Origin: Aradus depressus
Taxonomy: Eukaryota; Arthropoda; Insecta; Hemiptera; Aradidae
Length of the DNA: 64,000 nucleotides
Direction: 5' to 3'
Assembly: GCA_963662175.1 (NCBI GenBank)
Contig: OY759219.1
Location: forward strand, 25,772,908-25,836,907
Part shown: positions 53,525 to 64,000 of the stretch, piece after piece
Layout: each line of letters starts with the position of its first letter
Numbering within the stretch: position 1 is the first letter of the stretch
Notes under the pieces: generated by a model
The model's database searches: none
Told to the model about the DNA's origin: nothing
What the model saw: the letters and a program-made list of their open reading frames with translations, nothing else
Made by a program: the position numbers and the translations under genes

Positions 53525-53955
53525 TAGCCAATAGCGGATTTAGCAGGTCAGCCATTAAGCATTGGCTGACGGGGCCCCCCTCAGCAATTGCCCCATGGGC
53601 CCCTTTCACCAAATGATACTTCGAACGTTTTCGACTATTTAAACTCAATCGCTGAGTAGGAGGAATGAGTTCATTAAAGAAAATGAAAGATTTTTCGCCG
53701 CGCTGCTATGACGAAGCAAGAAGAGGATTAAAAATTTCTTAAATCTCATTGCTATTTTGTAGACAAACACAATGTTAGCTTTGTTTTTTAAATCAATGAA
53801 ATAAATGTATTTATTACAATCAAACATATATTTTTTTCCATATCATGTATAAAGGGTGTGATAAAACAAATTCAAATTTTATGTTCTTTGGAATAAGTAC
53901 GGGGCCTCGGAGAGCTTTTGTAGACCGGGCCTTTTTCCTTAAATCCGCAACTGAC
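53525..53955. mobile_element. Non-autonomous DNA transposon remnant
   Basis: The left end carries GCGGATTTAGCA followed by a stretch ending GGGGCCCCC; the right end carries the inverted TCCTTAAATCCGC preceded by GGGCC-rich sequence. The shared GCGGATTTA plus GGGGCC layout at both ends, about 430 bp apart, suggests degraded inverted repeats. The inside has no recognisable ORF. Confidence 0.5.
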
Positions 53956-54349
53956 AATATGTATTCAAAAAATACAATAAGAAAAGAGGAAATAGCAAAA
54001 AAAATAATAATAATAATTTATAGCTATGTACTTGTACATACCTATATTATACATATTATGGTTTAGGATGAGATCACCCGAGTAATACAAAAAAACTATG
54101 ACTCACAACCTTTCTTTAACTCGTATGACACGAAACTGAACTAGATTTTCTGATACGTAAACATTGCAAAATGGGGGAAAAACTTAATGACTTTCGCGGA
54201 AAACCGACACTTCCAGCTGGAAAGGGGAGGGAGAATCAACTATATTCTGAGTGTTTGTATATATTTATACATATGCCGAATAACAGAGTTTTTTCTCACT
54301 TGGAAATCCAAAAGTAGTTCGTAGTTCATATTAATCGAGTTATTTCATT

Positions 54350-54440
54350 AATAGGAAGGTTTTTCTAAGGGATTCTATTTTGGTTCGCTTTAACGAGGGG
54401 TTCGTTGTGTCCGAGTTCGTTGTAACGAAGGTTTACGTAT
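54350..54440 (-). mobile_element. Pogo/Tigger-like terminal fragment
   Basis: On the minus strand the sequence reads TAAACCTTCGTTACAACGAA, then CTCGGACACAACGAACCCCT and AACGAAC-like repeats. This repeated AACGAAC layout is like the terminal repeats of pogo/Tigger elements. Only one end is visible. Confidence 0.4.
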
Positions 54441-54454
54441 GATGAAAATCAAAT

Positions 54455-54560
54455 GAATTCAAAGTTGGTTCAAACGGGCTATTGGCATTGGAGGGAGAGC
54501 GAAAACGTAATTGATTAATTCTTGCTGGGGAAGTACATAGCCGGTTATTCAACGCCGATT
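54455..54560 (+). repeat. R144 B-end
   Basis: GGAGGGAGAGCGAAAACGTA, GCTGGGGAAGTACATAGCCG, then a T-run. Confidence 0.75.
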
Positions 54561-55229
54561 TTTTTTATTTTTCTTTATACAGTTTACAATAATTTTATCG
54601 GTACTGAATGAAATAAATTTTTCACAAAAATTGTTTAAATGTTTCAATTTCAAAGTAGTCTCGAAAAAGCAAGCTATTACAATATTTTTCGTCTCAGGAA
54701 AAAGCTGAAATTGTCAAACATATTCTTCCTTTTTTACTGAAACTTCTCTCGCGCTTACACCCTTTTCATGGTAATTTACTCATTAAAAGTCAGAAAATAA
54801 TGGTAATGAAATAATAACAATAATTGCAAAAAAAATTTAATTTTTTTTTTTAAACGAGAGAAGACGGTTAACTTTTTTTTTTGTTTACGTAACGTTTTTT
54901 TGGAACACAGCCTTTTTCATTTCTGCCTTTCATTTGTGAACCTGGGTATATCTCCATATGAAGAGGTGTTAAAGTAATAGTTAAACTTATATGTTAAATT
55001 ATTAAATTAATAATTAAAATTATTATTGCTAAAATATACGGAATTCAATTTTCGACTTGGAAACTCAATTTCGCTCTCTCGCTTATTCAAAATCTTTCAC
55101 TCTGAGGGCAAGACAATTTTTGTTATTGTTTTCAAAATTTCCTTCACAATTTGTCGTTTTAGTCAAAATAAATATTTTTTGTTTTCTGTATCCCCAAAAT
55201 ATTTGTCAGAAGATTAAGTCAAGAACCAC
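54561..55229. other. No recognisable feature
   Basis: AT-rich; no coding signal. Confidence 0.45.
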
Positions 55230-55460
55230 TGAACGGATTTTTATGTAACTAGGAGAAGATTAAGGAGGGAATAAGAAACTTCTTAATAAATTTCCGATAC
55301 ATACATTATGACACAAACTTTTGTACGAGAATTGAGAAGCCACTATCTTCAGCAACAATTATTACAACGGTTGATTTTCAGTCAAATCGTCCAATGGAGA
55401 TGTGTATATAGGGATTAACTCCAGTAACCCGGAATGAACTTATCAACTTGAAATTTCGTA
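55230..55460 (+). repeat. R144 monomers
   Basis: ACGGTTGATTTTCAGTCAAA, GATTAACTCCAGTAACCC, ATCAACTTGAAATTTCG. Confidence 0.55.
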
Positions 55461-55624
55461 GAGAGAAGCTTAATTCCAAAGTCATTTATGAAGGACAGGG
55501 CTTTTCATTCAAAAGGAAGGATGAGAGGATTTACTAGTAAACCATAATAAATCTTTCTGCCCATTCATTCTAAGTGTACTGGTTTTTTCTCTACAGCCCA
55601 CATCATTGATATAATCGTCATGCC

Positions 55625-56083
55625 GGCTCTAAAATGTAAAATACCTATTTACTTCACCAACCATAAGATATGGTACAAAATACAAACTACTTACATACGT
55701 TTTTTTAGAAAACTTTACAACACTTATCACAAAACCCCTCACGAAGGTTGAAGAGAAGATGGAACCGCGACTTACTGCCACCTTAAATCCTATTCGTTCT
55801 TAATATTTTTTACATTAGTTTCCTTTACTTTTATCATCTCTCTTACCCATCCATCAAAATTATCTTTCAATTCCATTTTTTTTTTTTTTTTTTTTTTATT
55901 CTTCTTATTTTTATTATTATTTTTTTTTCTGTTCTTGTCTAATTAATATAAATTTTCGTCCCGAGGACCTACCACTGGGTGGCATTCCTCTCACATGCCA
56001 TTCACGTCAACATATCCATGCCTACCATCATGGATGCTGATTGTTGCACCCTAGCAACAGTAGCATCTTTCTGGATAAAAGAG

Positions 56084-56114
<31 letters not shown>
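55625..56114 (+). mobile_element. Jockey-like LINE 3' end with long poly(A)
   Basis: Ends of ORF2 readable as LSQNPSRRLKRRWNRDLLPP and stop, the same position as NPPRRLKRVWHRDLL in the 59.7-kb copy. A UTR of about 300 bp follows and ends in 31 uninterrupted A (56084-56114). The coding part is only about 50 codons, so the copy is heavily 5'-truncated. Confidence 0.75.
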
Positions 56115-56116
<2 letters not shown>

Positions 56117-57355
56117 CTCCAACTAATTATTTTATGACTGAAATATTACAAATGACTTCCAAAAAATTATATATATTTAGTGTGTCGATTTGACCACTAC
56201 ATGACTTTATGTAAATTTATTGTAATTTTTTTTTTTTTAGGGGGGGAACTTGTCTAGAAAAGTAAATGTTGTTCGAGTCTGATATAAAAAAATTGATTAA
56301 TATCGATTGATTGGGTGAATCAATTAGTATCGGGGAACAAATAATTAGATTAATAAATTTAATGAAATAGAAAAAAGTTGTTGTTGTTTAAAAAAAATAA
56401 AAATATAAAAGAAAATAGAAATAAATGAGGGGAATGTTTGAACTTAATAAAAATAATTAAAAAAAAATTTAATATATAAAAATTCAGTGAGCGGTATAGA
56501 AACAATGGCAGACGGTGTGTGAGAGTTGAGAGAAGTGGCTTCTTCCCTCATCTTCTATGTGAGTAATTAGTGATCAGTAAAGTATATGAGATCTCATCAG
56601 TATGTGAAAAATAGATGTACTGATGCTGAAGATATCGTGGCCAAGAAATATGGACAGATGTGGAACGATCGCTGATTAAAGACCAGTGAAGAGGCGATGA
56701 AAGAAGACAGGTGAACGTGTTCTCGAGGCCCACATGTCAATTATTTGAAAAGGAGACTCATCTAGATTCGTCCGCACCACATCTCATCACCAAGAAAAAA
56801 TATAAATTATTTTCCTAATAAAACTATTAAAAATAAAAAAAATATATACATTATTTTATATGTTAAAAAATGTTAACCTGTATTTATTGTTATTCCACGA
56901 ATAAATATATCATGATGTTATATGTAATATGTGTCTCATTTTCTGCATTATCACCTTCCACTCAAGTTTTTTTTAATCATCAACGAACCTACCCTGTAAA
57001 TTTTTATTAAGTAATGTAAAGAAAAGTTATAGCAGGAATTTTTATTGCATGCATAATTAATAATTTCTCTAAAAGAAAGCCGAACAGGGACTTGCAAAAA
57101 GAAAAGTTTAGCAATATTAAAAGTTTTTACTATTATAAAATCATGTTATTACAATATATATATAATTATATAAATATATATGTAATGTTAACTGATAATT
57201 ACACTTAAAAAAACATTTTAAACAGGTTCATAACCCAACTTTAATCTCATTTCTATTTATATATATATATATATCCTCCTATCCTCCTCATATGTTCTTA
57301 TTATTTTAACACCTTATTAACATCACCATATGTCACATTACAATATATAGTATAT

Positions 57356-57359
<4 letters not shown>
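56115..57359. other. Unassigned, possible LTR-like start
   Basis: AGGGGGGGAAC at 56239 is followed by TGTCTAG, and TATATAAA at 56473 by TCAGT at 56484, resembling a purine tract, LTR start and promoter; no partner or coding part supports it. Confidence 0.3.
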
Positions 57360-57408
<49 letters not shown>

Positions 57409-57411
57409 GAG
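57360..57411. repeat. (CT)n(TA)n microsatellite
   Basis: About 16 CT units followed by about nine TA units. Confidence 0.95.
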
Positions 57412-57664
57412 ATATTATTTCTTTCATATGAATGACACCCATGATGTAAGTCGAAGAATTACTCCTTGTCTGATTCTAGTCTTATAGTTAACTGATAAAG
57501 TTTTATACCATGCAGAGGCGGTACTAGATCTTGTTTTATTTGTTTACCAGGAGGTTATACAGTGTTACCCAGGGGTAACCGTACCCTATCATATTACACT
57601 CTCATGTCATGTTACTATCATATTAGACTCTCATGTCATGTTACTATCATGTTACACTGTTATA

Positions 57665-57995
57665 TTAGTTAGTTATTGTGACTACTAGGTCATATTGCCT
57701 TCTACCAGAGCGCTCTTTCGTCACTCTGGTGGACATGAGCCCAAGTCTACTGTGGGAGTCCTAAATATTGCCTACCTACCCTAAATTTTTATTCACCTAG
57801 GGTAGGGGTCTTTAACGAGTACCTGACAACGTACAGGCTCGGAACCATCGCTTAACGTCCCATCCGAAGGATGGCGTGCTTAAGTTTATTTTACCTCTCA
57901 GATAAAATAAACTAAGAGCCTCGGTCGGGTTTCGAACCCACGATCTGAAGCTCAAAAGACAAGCACGCATACCACTGATCTACCGGTGCCCTCGT
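57665..57995 (-). mobile_element. SINE-A, near full length
   Basis: Minus strand; about 17 bases around the CCCGGGC tail motif are missing. Head CTGATCTACCGGTGCCCTC. Confidence 0.88.
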
Positions 57996-58100
57996 TTATT
58001 CATCTAGAGTCTTCATTGAGTACATGACATCTGACACGTTTGGGACCAAAACAACGTTCAAATGGACGGCATGCCCAAAGTTTTTTTCTTCCTGACAAAA
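57996..58100 (-). mobile_element. SINE-A fragment
   Basis: Minus-strand middle part with many changes, directly beside the copy at 57665-57995. Confidence 0.55.
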
Positions 58101-58379
58101 AACCTATTTTTTCGATATCAGGAGGTAAATAAGGGCTATTTTCGAAGGGTAGGTAAAGGTAATTCGTTATAGAGAGAAGAAAGCGGCTATTACCCGAACC
58201 GTTATCTTTTCAGTTCACCCCTTAAAATGAATAATATCAATTCTTCTCTTTATTTTTCAAGTTTAGAGGGCAGAAAATTGAAAACTTCTTTATTTGAAAC
58301 CTTCTTCAGTTTTCTTTGTTTAAACAAAGTTTCACTATACTGTTTTGCCTAACCGAAAGATAATAATTACAATTAACAT

Positions 58380-58530
58380 CTATAAAAAATGTCGTCAATC
58401 ACTGGTTATGTACTTCCCCATGACATAATCAACTAAATTTTCCTTTCCTTTCCACCAATCGACCGTTTGTTTTCATAAATAGTTGGTTTACATAGGGACT
58501 TCTGAAACTATATACTAAATTGTATATAAT
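58380..58530 (-). repeat. R144 B-end
   Basis: TGTCGTCAATCACTGGTTAT, GTACTTCCCC, ATTTTCCTTTCC and part of the adjoining monomer. Confidence 0.65.
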
Positions 58531-58702
58531 AATAATACCATTAGATTGACTCATAGACGAAAATTACCTTTTCTTATTTTCATGGATTCTCTTAGCTCGA
58601 TTCAGGCGATTCAAAATTTATGGTCAGTTGAAAACATACAAGAAATTCACTCATGTCATTCAAAATTTATTAAAAAAAACAGAAAAAATTAAAACTAATT
58701 TG

Positions 58703-58918
58703 GATCCTGTTCCATTCCTGGAAACGAAAATGCAGACATTGCCGCAAAAGACGCTGCACTCTCCTCCTTATTGCCTTCACTCTCTTGTACTCTTCATATA
58801 GAAGGGGCTGCGAGGGTGCCATTCCATGTAAAGTGTCACATCAGGTATAAGACTGGGATTTTTTCCAACAGCAGTTGGAATCAACATTATTTGTGCTATA
58901 TTCTGGCAAGCAATATAT
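58703..58918 (+). pseudogene. Retroelement RNase H fragment
   Basis: A frame reads CSIPGNENADIAAKDAALSS, matching the GN..AD..AK...  end of RNase H in LINEs. MITE-1 copy 2 was inserted at its right side. Confidence 0.65.
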
Positions 58919-59300
58919 GAGGAGATTGGAGCCAGAGCGGACCAACTGGTTGAAACTGAACAGGTAGAAAATGGCAATTGAAAATTGAGTACATTTTGTT
59001 TATCTCCATTAATGGGCCCCAAATATTTATTTTTATTTGAAATTTTAGAATAGTATTGGATGAGTGATCCGTTTTTGTGTTCTATAAAGTTTTTGAAGGC
59101 CGTATGATCAATTGTGACTTTGAAAATATATGCACAAAATATTTGTGGACTAAACTTAAAGTGCTGCTATCTATCACTGAAGTGGAGAAACTAAGTGATC
59201 CACACTGGTTTTGAAAAAGGGAACCTATGCCAACATCAGGATGGTAATAACTCATTTTTCGAAAAATTGTGGGTTGGTCCGCTCTGGCTCCAAACTCCTC
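58919..59300. mobile_element. MITE-1, copy 2
   Basis: 382 bp, the same length as copy 1, with roughly a dozen base differences. Flanked by ATAT on both sides. It interrupts a retroelement RNase H remnant (58703-58918). Confidence 0.9.
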
Positions 59301-59536
59301 ATATATACTTTATAATTTATATACATCATCCAATATTAAATCTCAGAATACAAATACATATGAGATAAATGATAATAATAATTTAAATTTTTTATTTATT
59401 TTATTGTTTTGTTTTGTGTTTCTGGGAAATCAACCCTCGGGGTCATTATTGCCACAACGTACTTCATATTTTATGAGGAATGTTTATTTTTGGAAATAAT
59501 ATTAAGAGTAAAAAGAAATAAATTTAACAAAAAAAA

Positions 59537-60370
59537 TTTTTTTTTTTTGTACTTATTTATTTAAAGCCACAACTATGTAAAAGATGCACAACCAGCGGCT
59601 GGGCTGACATGAAGGTACTATACAAAAATAATAGAAATAAAATAAAATAATAAAAATAAATATGACATGAGAGGCTTGAGAGAGGAAAAACACCCAGCGG
59701 TGAACCCTCATGGCATCACCATACCAGGAGATCTCTATGCCAAACTCTCTTTAATCTTCTTGGGGGATTGTGGGGTAAATTTGTACTTAAGATTTTGCGA
59801 ACTTCCGGATTGGTGTGTAAGTAAATTTTGGTGTAGAAACGTTGGTATAAATGTTTAATGGTTGTGTCTATGGATGTGATGTTCAAGTCGCGGTGTAAAG
59901 TCTTGTAGCTAACGTATGTTGGGCATTGCGTGATCAGTCGAAGAGTCTTGGATTGAAATGCCTGTATTCTTTTGATGTTTGAAGTCTTGGCTGTACCATA
60001 TATTTGTAAGCCATAGGTCCAGAGAGGTCGGAGAAGATAGGTATAACAATTTAGTTTTTGTCGAGTAGATAATTTAGAACGCCTATTCAAAATACTGTAC
60101 AATAGTCTAAGTCGCCGGTCTAGTGTGAGTCGTGTCGTCCGAGTATGAGGGTTCCAAGTCAGCCTTCTATCGAGGGTTAATCCTAAATATTTTATGGAAG
60201 AGGTATGAGGTAATGGCTGGTTTTCAAGGAATATTGGGGGACAGTCACCACGGCGGAGAGCGAATGTTACGTGTTGTCATTTTGTGGTGTTAAATTTAAT
60301 TTTCCAAGATTTACTCCAAACTTCAATTTTGTTGAGGTGTTGCTGTAGTATGAGTGAAGTGGTGTAAATG
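59537..60370 (-). mobile_element. Jockey-like LINE, 5'-truncated
   Basis: Minus strand. The readable protein runs from about 60360 to the stop near 59716: HLNKIEVWSKSWKIKFN, a stop (TGA), HVTFALRRGDCPP, then LGLTLDRRLTWNPHT, YLLRPLWTYGLQIYGTAKTS and NPPRRLKRVWHRDLL. This is the C-terminal part of a Jockey ORF2, including the conserved RP.WTYG block. A UTR of about 150 bp and a T-run (59535-59549, antisense poly(A)) follow. One in-frame stop breaks it, and RT motifs upstream are missing. Confidence 0.85.
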
Positions 60371-60428
60371 GTTAACAAAAATTAAAAATAATATAAATAA
60401 AAAATAGGAAAACTAAATAAATAAACTG

Positions 60429-60483
60429 GTTAGTATGACTCATCCGGGCTTTAAATACAAGGTCATATCGCCTATTACCAGAG
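60429..60483 (-). mobile_element. SINE-A 3' fragment
   Basis: Minus-strand tail end: GTATGACTCATCCGGGCTTT and GGTCATATCGCCTATTACCA. Confidence 0.7.
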
Positions 60484-60499
60484 AAATGTGTGACCAAAA

Positions 60500-60810
60500 T
60501 CCAAAAAGAACAACACATCGATATTTAGCCAAATCGGTAGATGAGAAGGGGTTGGATCAGAGGGGGGTTCAACTCAAATAATCCAATAACTGCCAATGTA
60601 ATGAATGTATCGACATGAAATATCTTTAAAGTTAAAACCTAATGAGGACATAACCTGTCAAATTTCAGCCATATCGACTGAAAGGAAGGGGGGTTCAGTT
60701 CAAAAACCCTAATAATTTCTGATGCAACGTCTGGTTTTGGAGGGGGAGTAAAAATTTAATTAATTATCTCGGTCTGGGGAGGTACATTTCGGGTGATTCA
60801 CCGAAGTATT
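60500..60810 (+). repeat. R144 monomers and B-end
   Basis: Two monomers (ATAACTGCCAATGTAATGAA, AACCTAATGAGGACATAACC) and B-end (GTCTGGGGAGGTACATTTCG, GGTGATTCACCGA). Confidence 0.8.
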
Positions 60811-60959
60811 TTTTTTTTTTCTTATTAGACAATCCACTTCCGGAATAGAGAGTTTCCTGAAGCGTAAACATTTTAAAATGAATTTCAATTTTTTTTTTAT
60901 TGTATACTGGACTGGGAAAGATCATTAAATAAGTTGATTCGTTTATACTTTAGTGAATG

Positions 60960-61075
60960 AACAAAACTACAATTGAAACTTAATAGAGAGGGAGAGCGGA
61001 AACATACTTTATCACAATAAAATCAAGCTGGTAAATTGCCATGATTCACCAACGACTTCATTTATTTGAAATTTT
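60960..61075 (+). repeat. R144 B-end, degraded
   Basis: GAGAGCGGAAACATACTTTA, TTGCCATGATTCACCAACGA. Confidence 0.6.
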
Positions 61076-61467
61076 CCCCCTTTCTATTTTTGTTTAAACA
61101 TAATTTTTAAATAAAATTTAAAGTACAATGAAAAATTGCATTAAAAATATTAACTTCGTTTTTTTTTTTTGTTTTTTTTTTTATATGACTAAGTGCTCTC
61201 AAGTTGAGCCAATCATTAAACAGTAAAATATACATGTAAAAATATTATAATGTAAAGAAATTCCAAATCCCAGAGATATAAAAAAGAAAGCTTTTATACG
61301 TAATTTTATGCTATGGTGGAAAGCCCTGGAAACACCTGTTTTGAAAGCCTTTCCATCTCAGCTGTATATTTCCCTTTTCAAAATGCATTACTTTCTGCCT
61401 TTCATCATAAATAAAGATGACCAAGACACGTTACGAAATAACTTTTTTAACAATAAAAATGTATTTT
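61076..61467. other. No recognisable feature
   Basis: AT-rich left flank of the satellite. Confidence 0.45.
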
Positions 61468-63275
61468 AGAAGTGCCTTTCATCCAAGTCGGAATTACAGA
61501 GCATGGCTAGAGCTTTCAACTGGATGTATTTGTAATCCTTAATAGACTATCCATGCTCATATTAGTATCCTAAGTCATAAAATGTAATCCAAAAGTGCCT
61601 TTCATCCAAGTCGGAATTACAGAGCATGGCTAGAGCTATCAACTGGATGTATTTGTAATCCTTAATAGACTATCCATGCTCATATTAGTATCCTAAGTCA
61701 TAAAATGTAATCCAAAAGTGCCTTTCATCCAAGTCGGAATTACAGAGCATGGCTAGAGCTATCAACTGGATGTATTTGTAATCCTTAATAGACTATCCAT
61801 GCTCATATTAGTATCCTAAGTCATAAAATGTAATCCAAAAGTGCCTTTCATCCAAGTCGGAATTACAGAGCATGGCTAGAGCTTTCAACTGGATGTGTTT
61901 GTAATCCTTAATAGACTATCCATGCTCATATTAGTATCCTAAGTCATAAAATGTAATCCAAAAGTGCCTTTCATCCAAGTCGGAATTACAGAGCATTGCT
62001 AGAGCTTTCAACTGGATGTATTTGTAATCCATAATAGACTATCCATGCTAATAGGATACGTCATAAAAATGTAATTTAAAAGTGTCTTTTATCCAAGTTG
62101 AAAGTGCAGAGACAACTTTAAGAATGTTTAGAGCTTTCAACTGGATGTATTTGTATTCCATAATAGTATATCCATGCTAATAGGATACGTCATAAAAATG
62201 TAATTTAAAAGTGTCTTTTATCCAAGTTGAAAGTGCAGAGACAACTTTAAGAATGTTTAGAGCTTTCAACTGGATGTATTTGTATTCCATAATAGTATAT
62301 CCATGCTAATAGGATACGTCATAAAAATGTAATCCAAAAGTGTCTTTTATCCAAGTTGAAAGTGCAGAGACAACTTTAAGAATGTTTAGAGCTTTCAACT
62401 GGATGTATTTGTATTCCATAATAGTATATCCATGCTAATAGGATACGTCATAAAAATGTAATTTAAAAGTGTCTTTTATCCAAGTTGAAAGTGCAGAGAC
62501 AACTTTAAGAATGTTTAGAGCTTTCAACTGGATGTATTTGTATTCCATAATAGTATATCCATGCTAATGGGATACATCATAAAATGTAATTCAAAAATGT
62601 CTTTATCCAAGCTTGAAGTGCAGAGACAACTTTAAGAATGTTTAGAGCTTTCAACTGGATGTATTTGTATTCTATAATAGTATATCCATGCTAATAGGAT
62701 ACGTCATAAAAATGTAATCCAAAAGTGTCTTTTATCCAAGTTGAAAGTGCAGAGACAACTTTAAGAATGTTTAGAGCTTTCAACTGGATGTATTTGTATT
62801 CCATAATAGTATATCCATGCTAATGGGATACATCATAAAATGTAATTCAAAAATCTCTTTATCCAAGTTGAATGTGCAGAGACAACTTTAAGAATGTTTA
62901 GAGCTTTCAACTGGATGTATTTGTATTCCATAATAGTATATCCATGCTAATAGGATACGTCATAAAAATGTAATCCAAAAGTGTCTTTTATACAAGTTGA
63001 AAGTGCAGAGACAACTTTAAGAATGTTTAGAGCTTTCAACTGGATGTATTTGTATTCCATAATAGTATATCCATGCTAATAGGATACGTCATAAAAATGT
63101 AATTTAAAAGTGTCTTTTATCCAAGTTGAAAGTGCAGAGACAACTTTAAGAATGTTTAGAGCTTTCAACTGGATGTATTTGTATTCCATAATAGTATATC
63201 CATGCTAATGGGATACATCATAAAATGTAATTCAAAAATGTCTTTATCCAAGCTTGAAGTGCAGAGACAACTTTA
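61468..63275 (+). repeat. Satellite array with two related monomer families
   Basis: Monomer A (123 bp; AAGTGCCTTTCATCCAAGTC) starts at 61471, 61594, 61717, 61840 and 61963. Monomer B (128/129 bp; AAGTGTCTTTTATCCAAGTT) starts at 62081, 62210, 62339, 62468, 62596, 62724, 62852, 62980 and 63109, with a partial one at 63237. Both share TTTCAACTGGATGTATTTGT. The unit at 61963 is A on its left and B on its right. Among B monomers a sub-type with AATGGGATACATCATAAAAT recurs at about 62573, 62822 and 63207, suggesting a weak higher-order pattern. No ORF. Confidence 0.97.
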
Positions 63276-64000
63276 GACCTTATATTATTATTTCACTTTG
63301 TCCTATTTTCCATATTTGTCAACAAATTTACTCATGGTTTGTACCGTTTTGAATATGCATAATCAACAATTTATAATAAAAAAAAAATTATAATTTTATA
63401 ACTATACAGCTGATATGGGTGTGGAAGGTACAGACCCCACACGCCCAGACTAGGTACACTATCAGCGTTGAGTGTACCCTAAATGGCGGACGAGTATGAC
63501 ACCCTCCTGAATATGACACTGTCCAGACTGTTCTAGACAGGAGCCCCTTCCTGATATACTGTCACCCTTCCTATCATTTCTAATTAAGTCCAGCTTTAAT
63601 TACCAACTCCACCTAATTGTTCTAAAGTCCCATCTTCAAAGTTCTAACTTTACCCTCTAATGAATTCACCATTCCTCTGTGACCTTTTCATAGAGAATTT
63701 TCAGTGCAAAATGTAGTCAGTGTCTCTTCACATTTTTAAAATGAAACTCATGGTTGAGTTTTCAGCAGAGTTTCATGTTTTTTTCTGACTCTTTATACTA
63801 AAAATGAAAAAAAAAAAAAAATTGTCAAAAAGTTTTTGTGTTAGCTATTTTCATAATCCCTCTTTTCCCTTTGTCTGATTTGGCTGAAAATCAATGTGTA
63901 ATAATAATAATATATTGTCAAAGAAATTCTACAAAATTTATAGGTAACGTCCAACGGTAATTTCCATTTTTACTTAAATTTAAAATTAATAAAATCATCA
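63276..64000. other. Hairpin and R144 scraps
   Basis: Perfect 8-bp stem GGTACACT (63453-63460)/AGTGTACC (63471-63478) in a G+C-richer patch. R144 motifs near 63750-63900 (GTTGAGTTTTCAGC, TCTGATTTGGCTGAAAATCA). Confidence 0.5.

Noticed and set aside
56239..56940. Third LTR element
   Set aside because: The purine tract and TG start are suggestive, but there is no matching LTR, no defined end and no coding remnant.
61468..63275. CRISPR-like array
   Set aside because: Regular repeats, but no unique spacers: the whole 123-129 bp monomer is repeated, which is a satellite.
63453..63478. Perfect hairpin as a terminator or small RNA
   Set aside because: One short stem in eukaryotic repeat DNA; no supporting context.

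Overview
This 64-kb window is AT-rich eukaryotic DNA made almost entirely of transposable elements and their remains. I see no intact host gene, no bacterial operon, no CRISPR array and no free-standing tRNA or rRNA gene. The repeats (Jockey-like and RTE-like LINEs, mariner, hAT and PIF/Harbinger DNA transposons, a Ty3/gypsy LTR element, tRNA-derived SINEs with CCTAA-like tails) suggest an arthropod with a large repeat-rich genome; the species cannot be told from the sequence.

The centrepiece is a complete, very young Ty3/gypsy-type retrotransposon at 12584-21610 (9,027 bp). It has 801/802-bp LTRs differing at about four places, a 4-bp target duplication (GTAG), a primer-binding site, a purine tract, a 670-codon gag and an about 1,120-codon pol with protease, reverse transcriptase, RNase H, integrase and GPY/F module. 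Gag and pol lie in the same frame, separated by one TAG codon (15650-15652), so Gag-Pol would be made by stop-codon readthrough rather than by the frameshift usual in insect elements. A diverged solo LTR of the same family is at 51659-52429, and the 3' end of a second, unrelated Ty3/gypsy element is at 37945-38445.

The rest is nested repeats, named here only for this window. SINE-A: about 345 bp, tRNA-like head, three internal hairpins, CTAA-type tail, about 26 copies on both strands, five with target duplications. SINE-B: about 200 bp, type II tRNA-like head, poly(A) tail, three copies. R144: a dispersed repeat with a hairpin at each end and internal monomers of about 125-150 bp, at least 18 copies or pieces, which I do not recognise. 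MITE-1: two 382-bp copies with near-perfect terminal inverted repeats. Repeats C to I are smaller shared segments. Damaged LINE 3' ends are at about 7.25, 8.2, 10.1, 22.8, 29.1, 30.1, 33.7, 43.5, 49.3, 50.6, 55.6, 58.7 and 59.5 kb. DNA-transposon remains are at 3.3 kb (Harbinger), 45.7 kb (hAT), 48.3 kb (mariner), 43.0 kb (TTAA-flanked MITE), 53.5 kb and 54.4 kb.

Layout: 1-12.5 kb is a mosaic of SINEs, R144, Harbinger and LINE ends; 12.6-21.6 kb the LTR element; 22-44 kb SINE-A and R144 fragments with LINE pieces, fold-back elements and the second gypsy end; 44-60 kb tandem repeats, hAT, mariner, RTE and Jockey remains; 61.5-63.3 kb a satellite array of two related monomer families (123 and 128/129 bp) with a hybrid monomer at their junction. 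One possible trace of a host or unrecognised coding sequence is at 2064-2372, with an in-frame stop.
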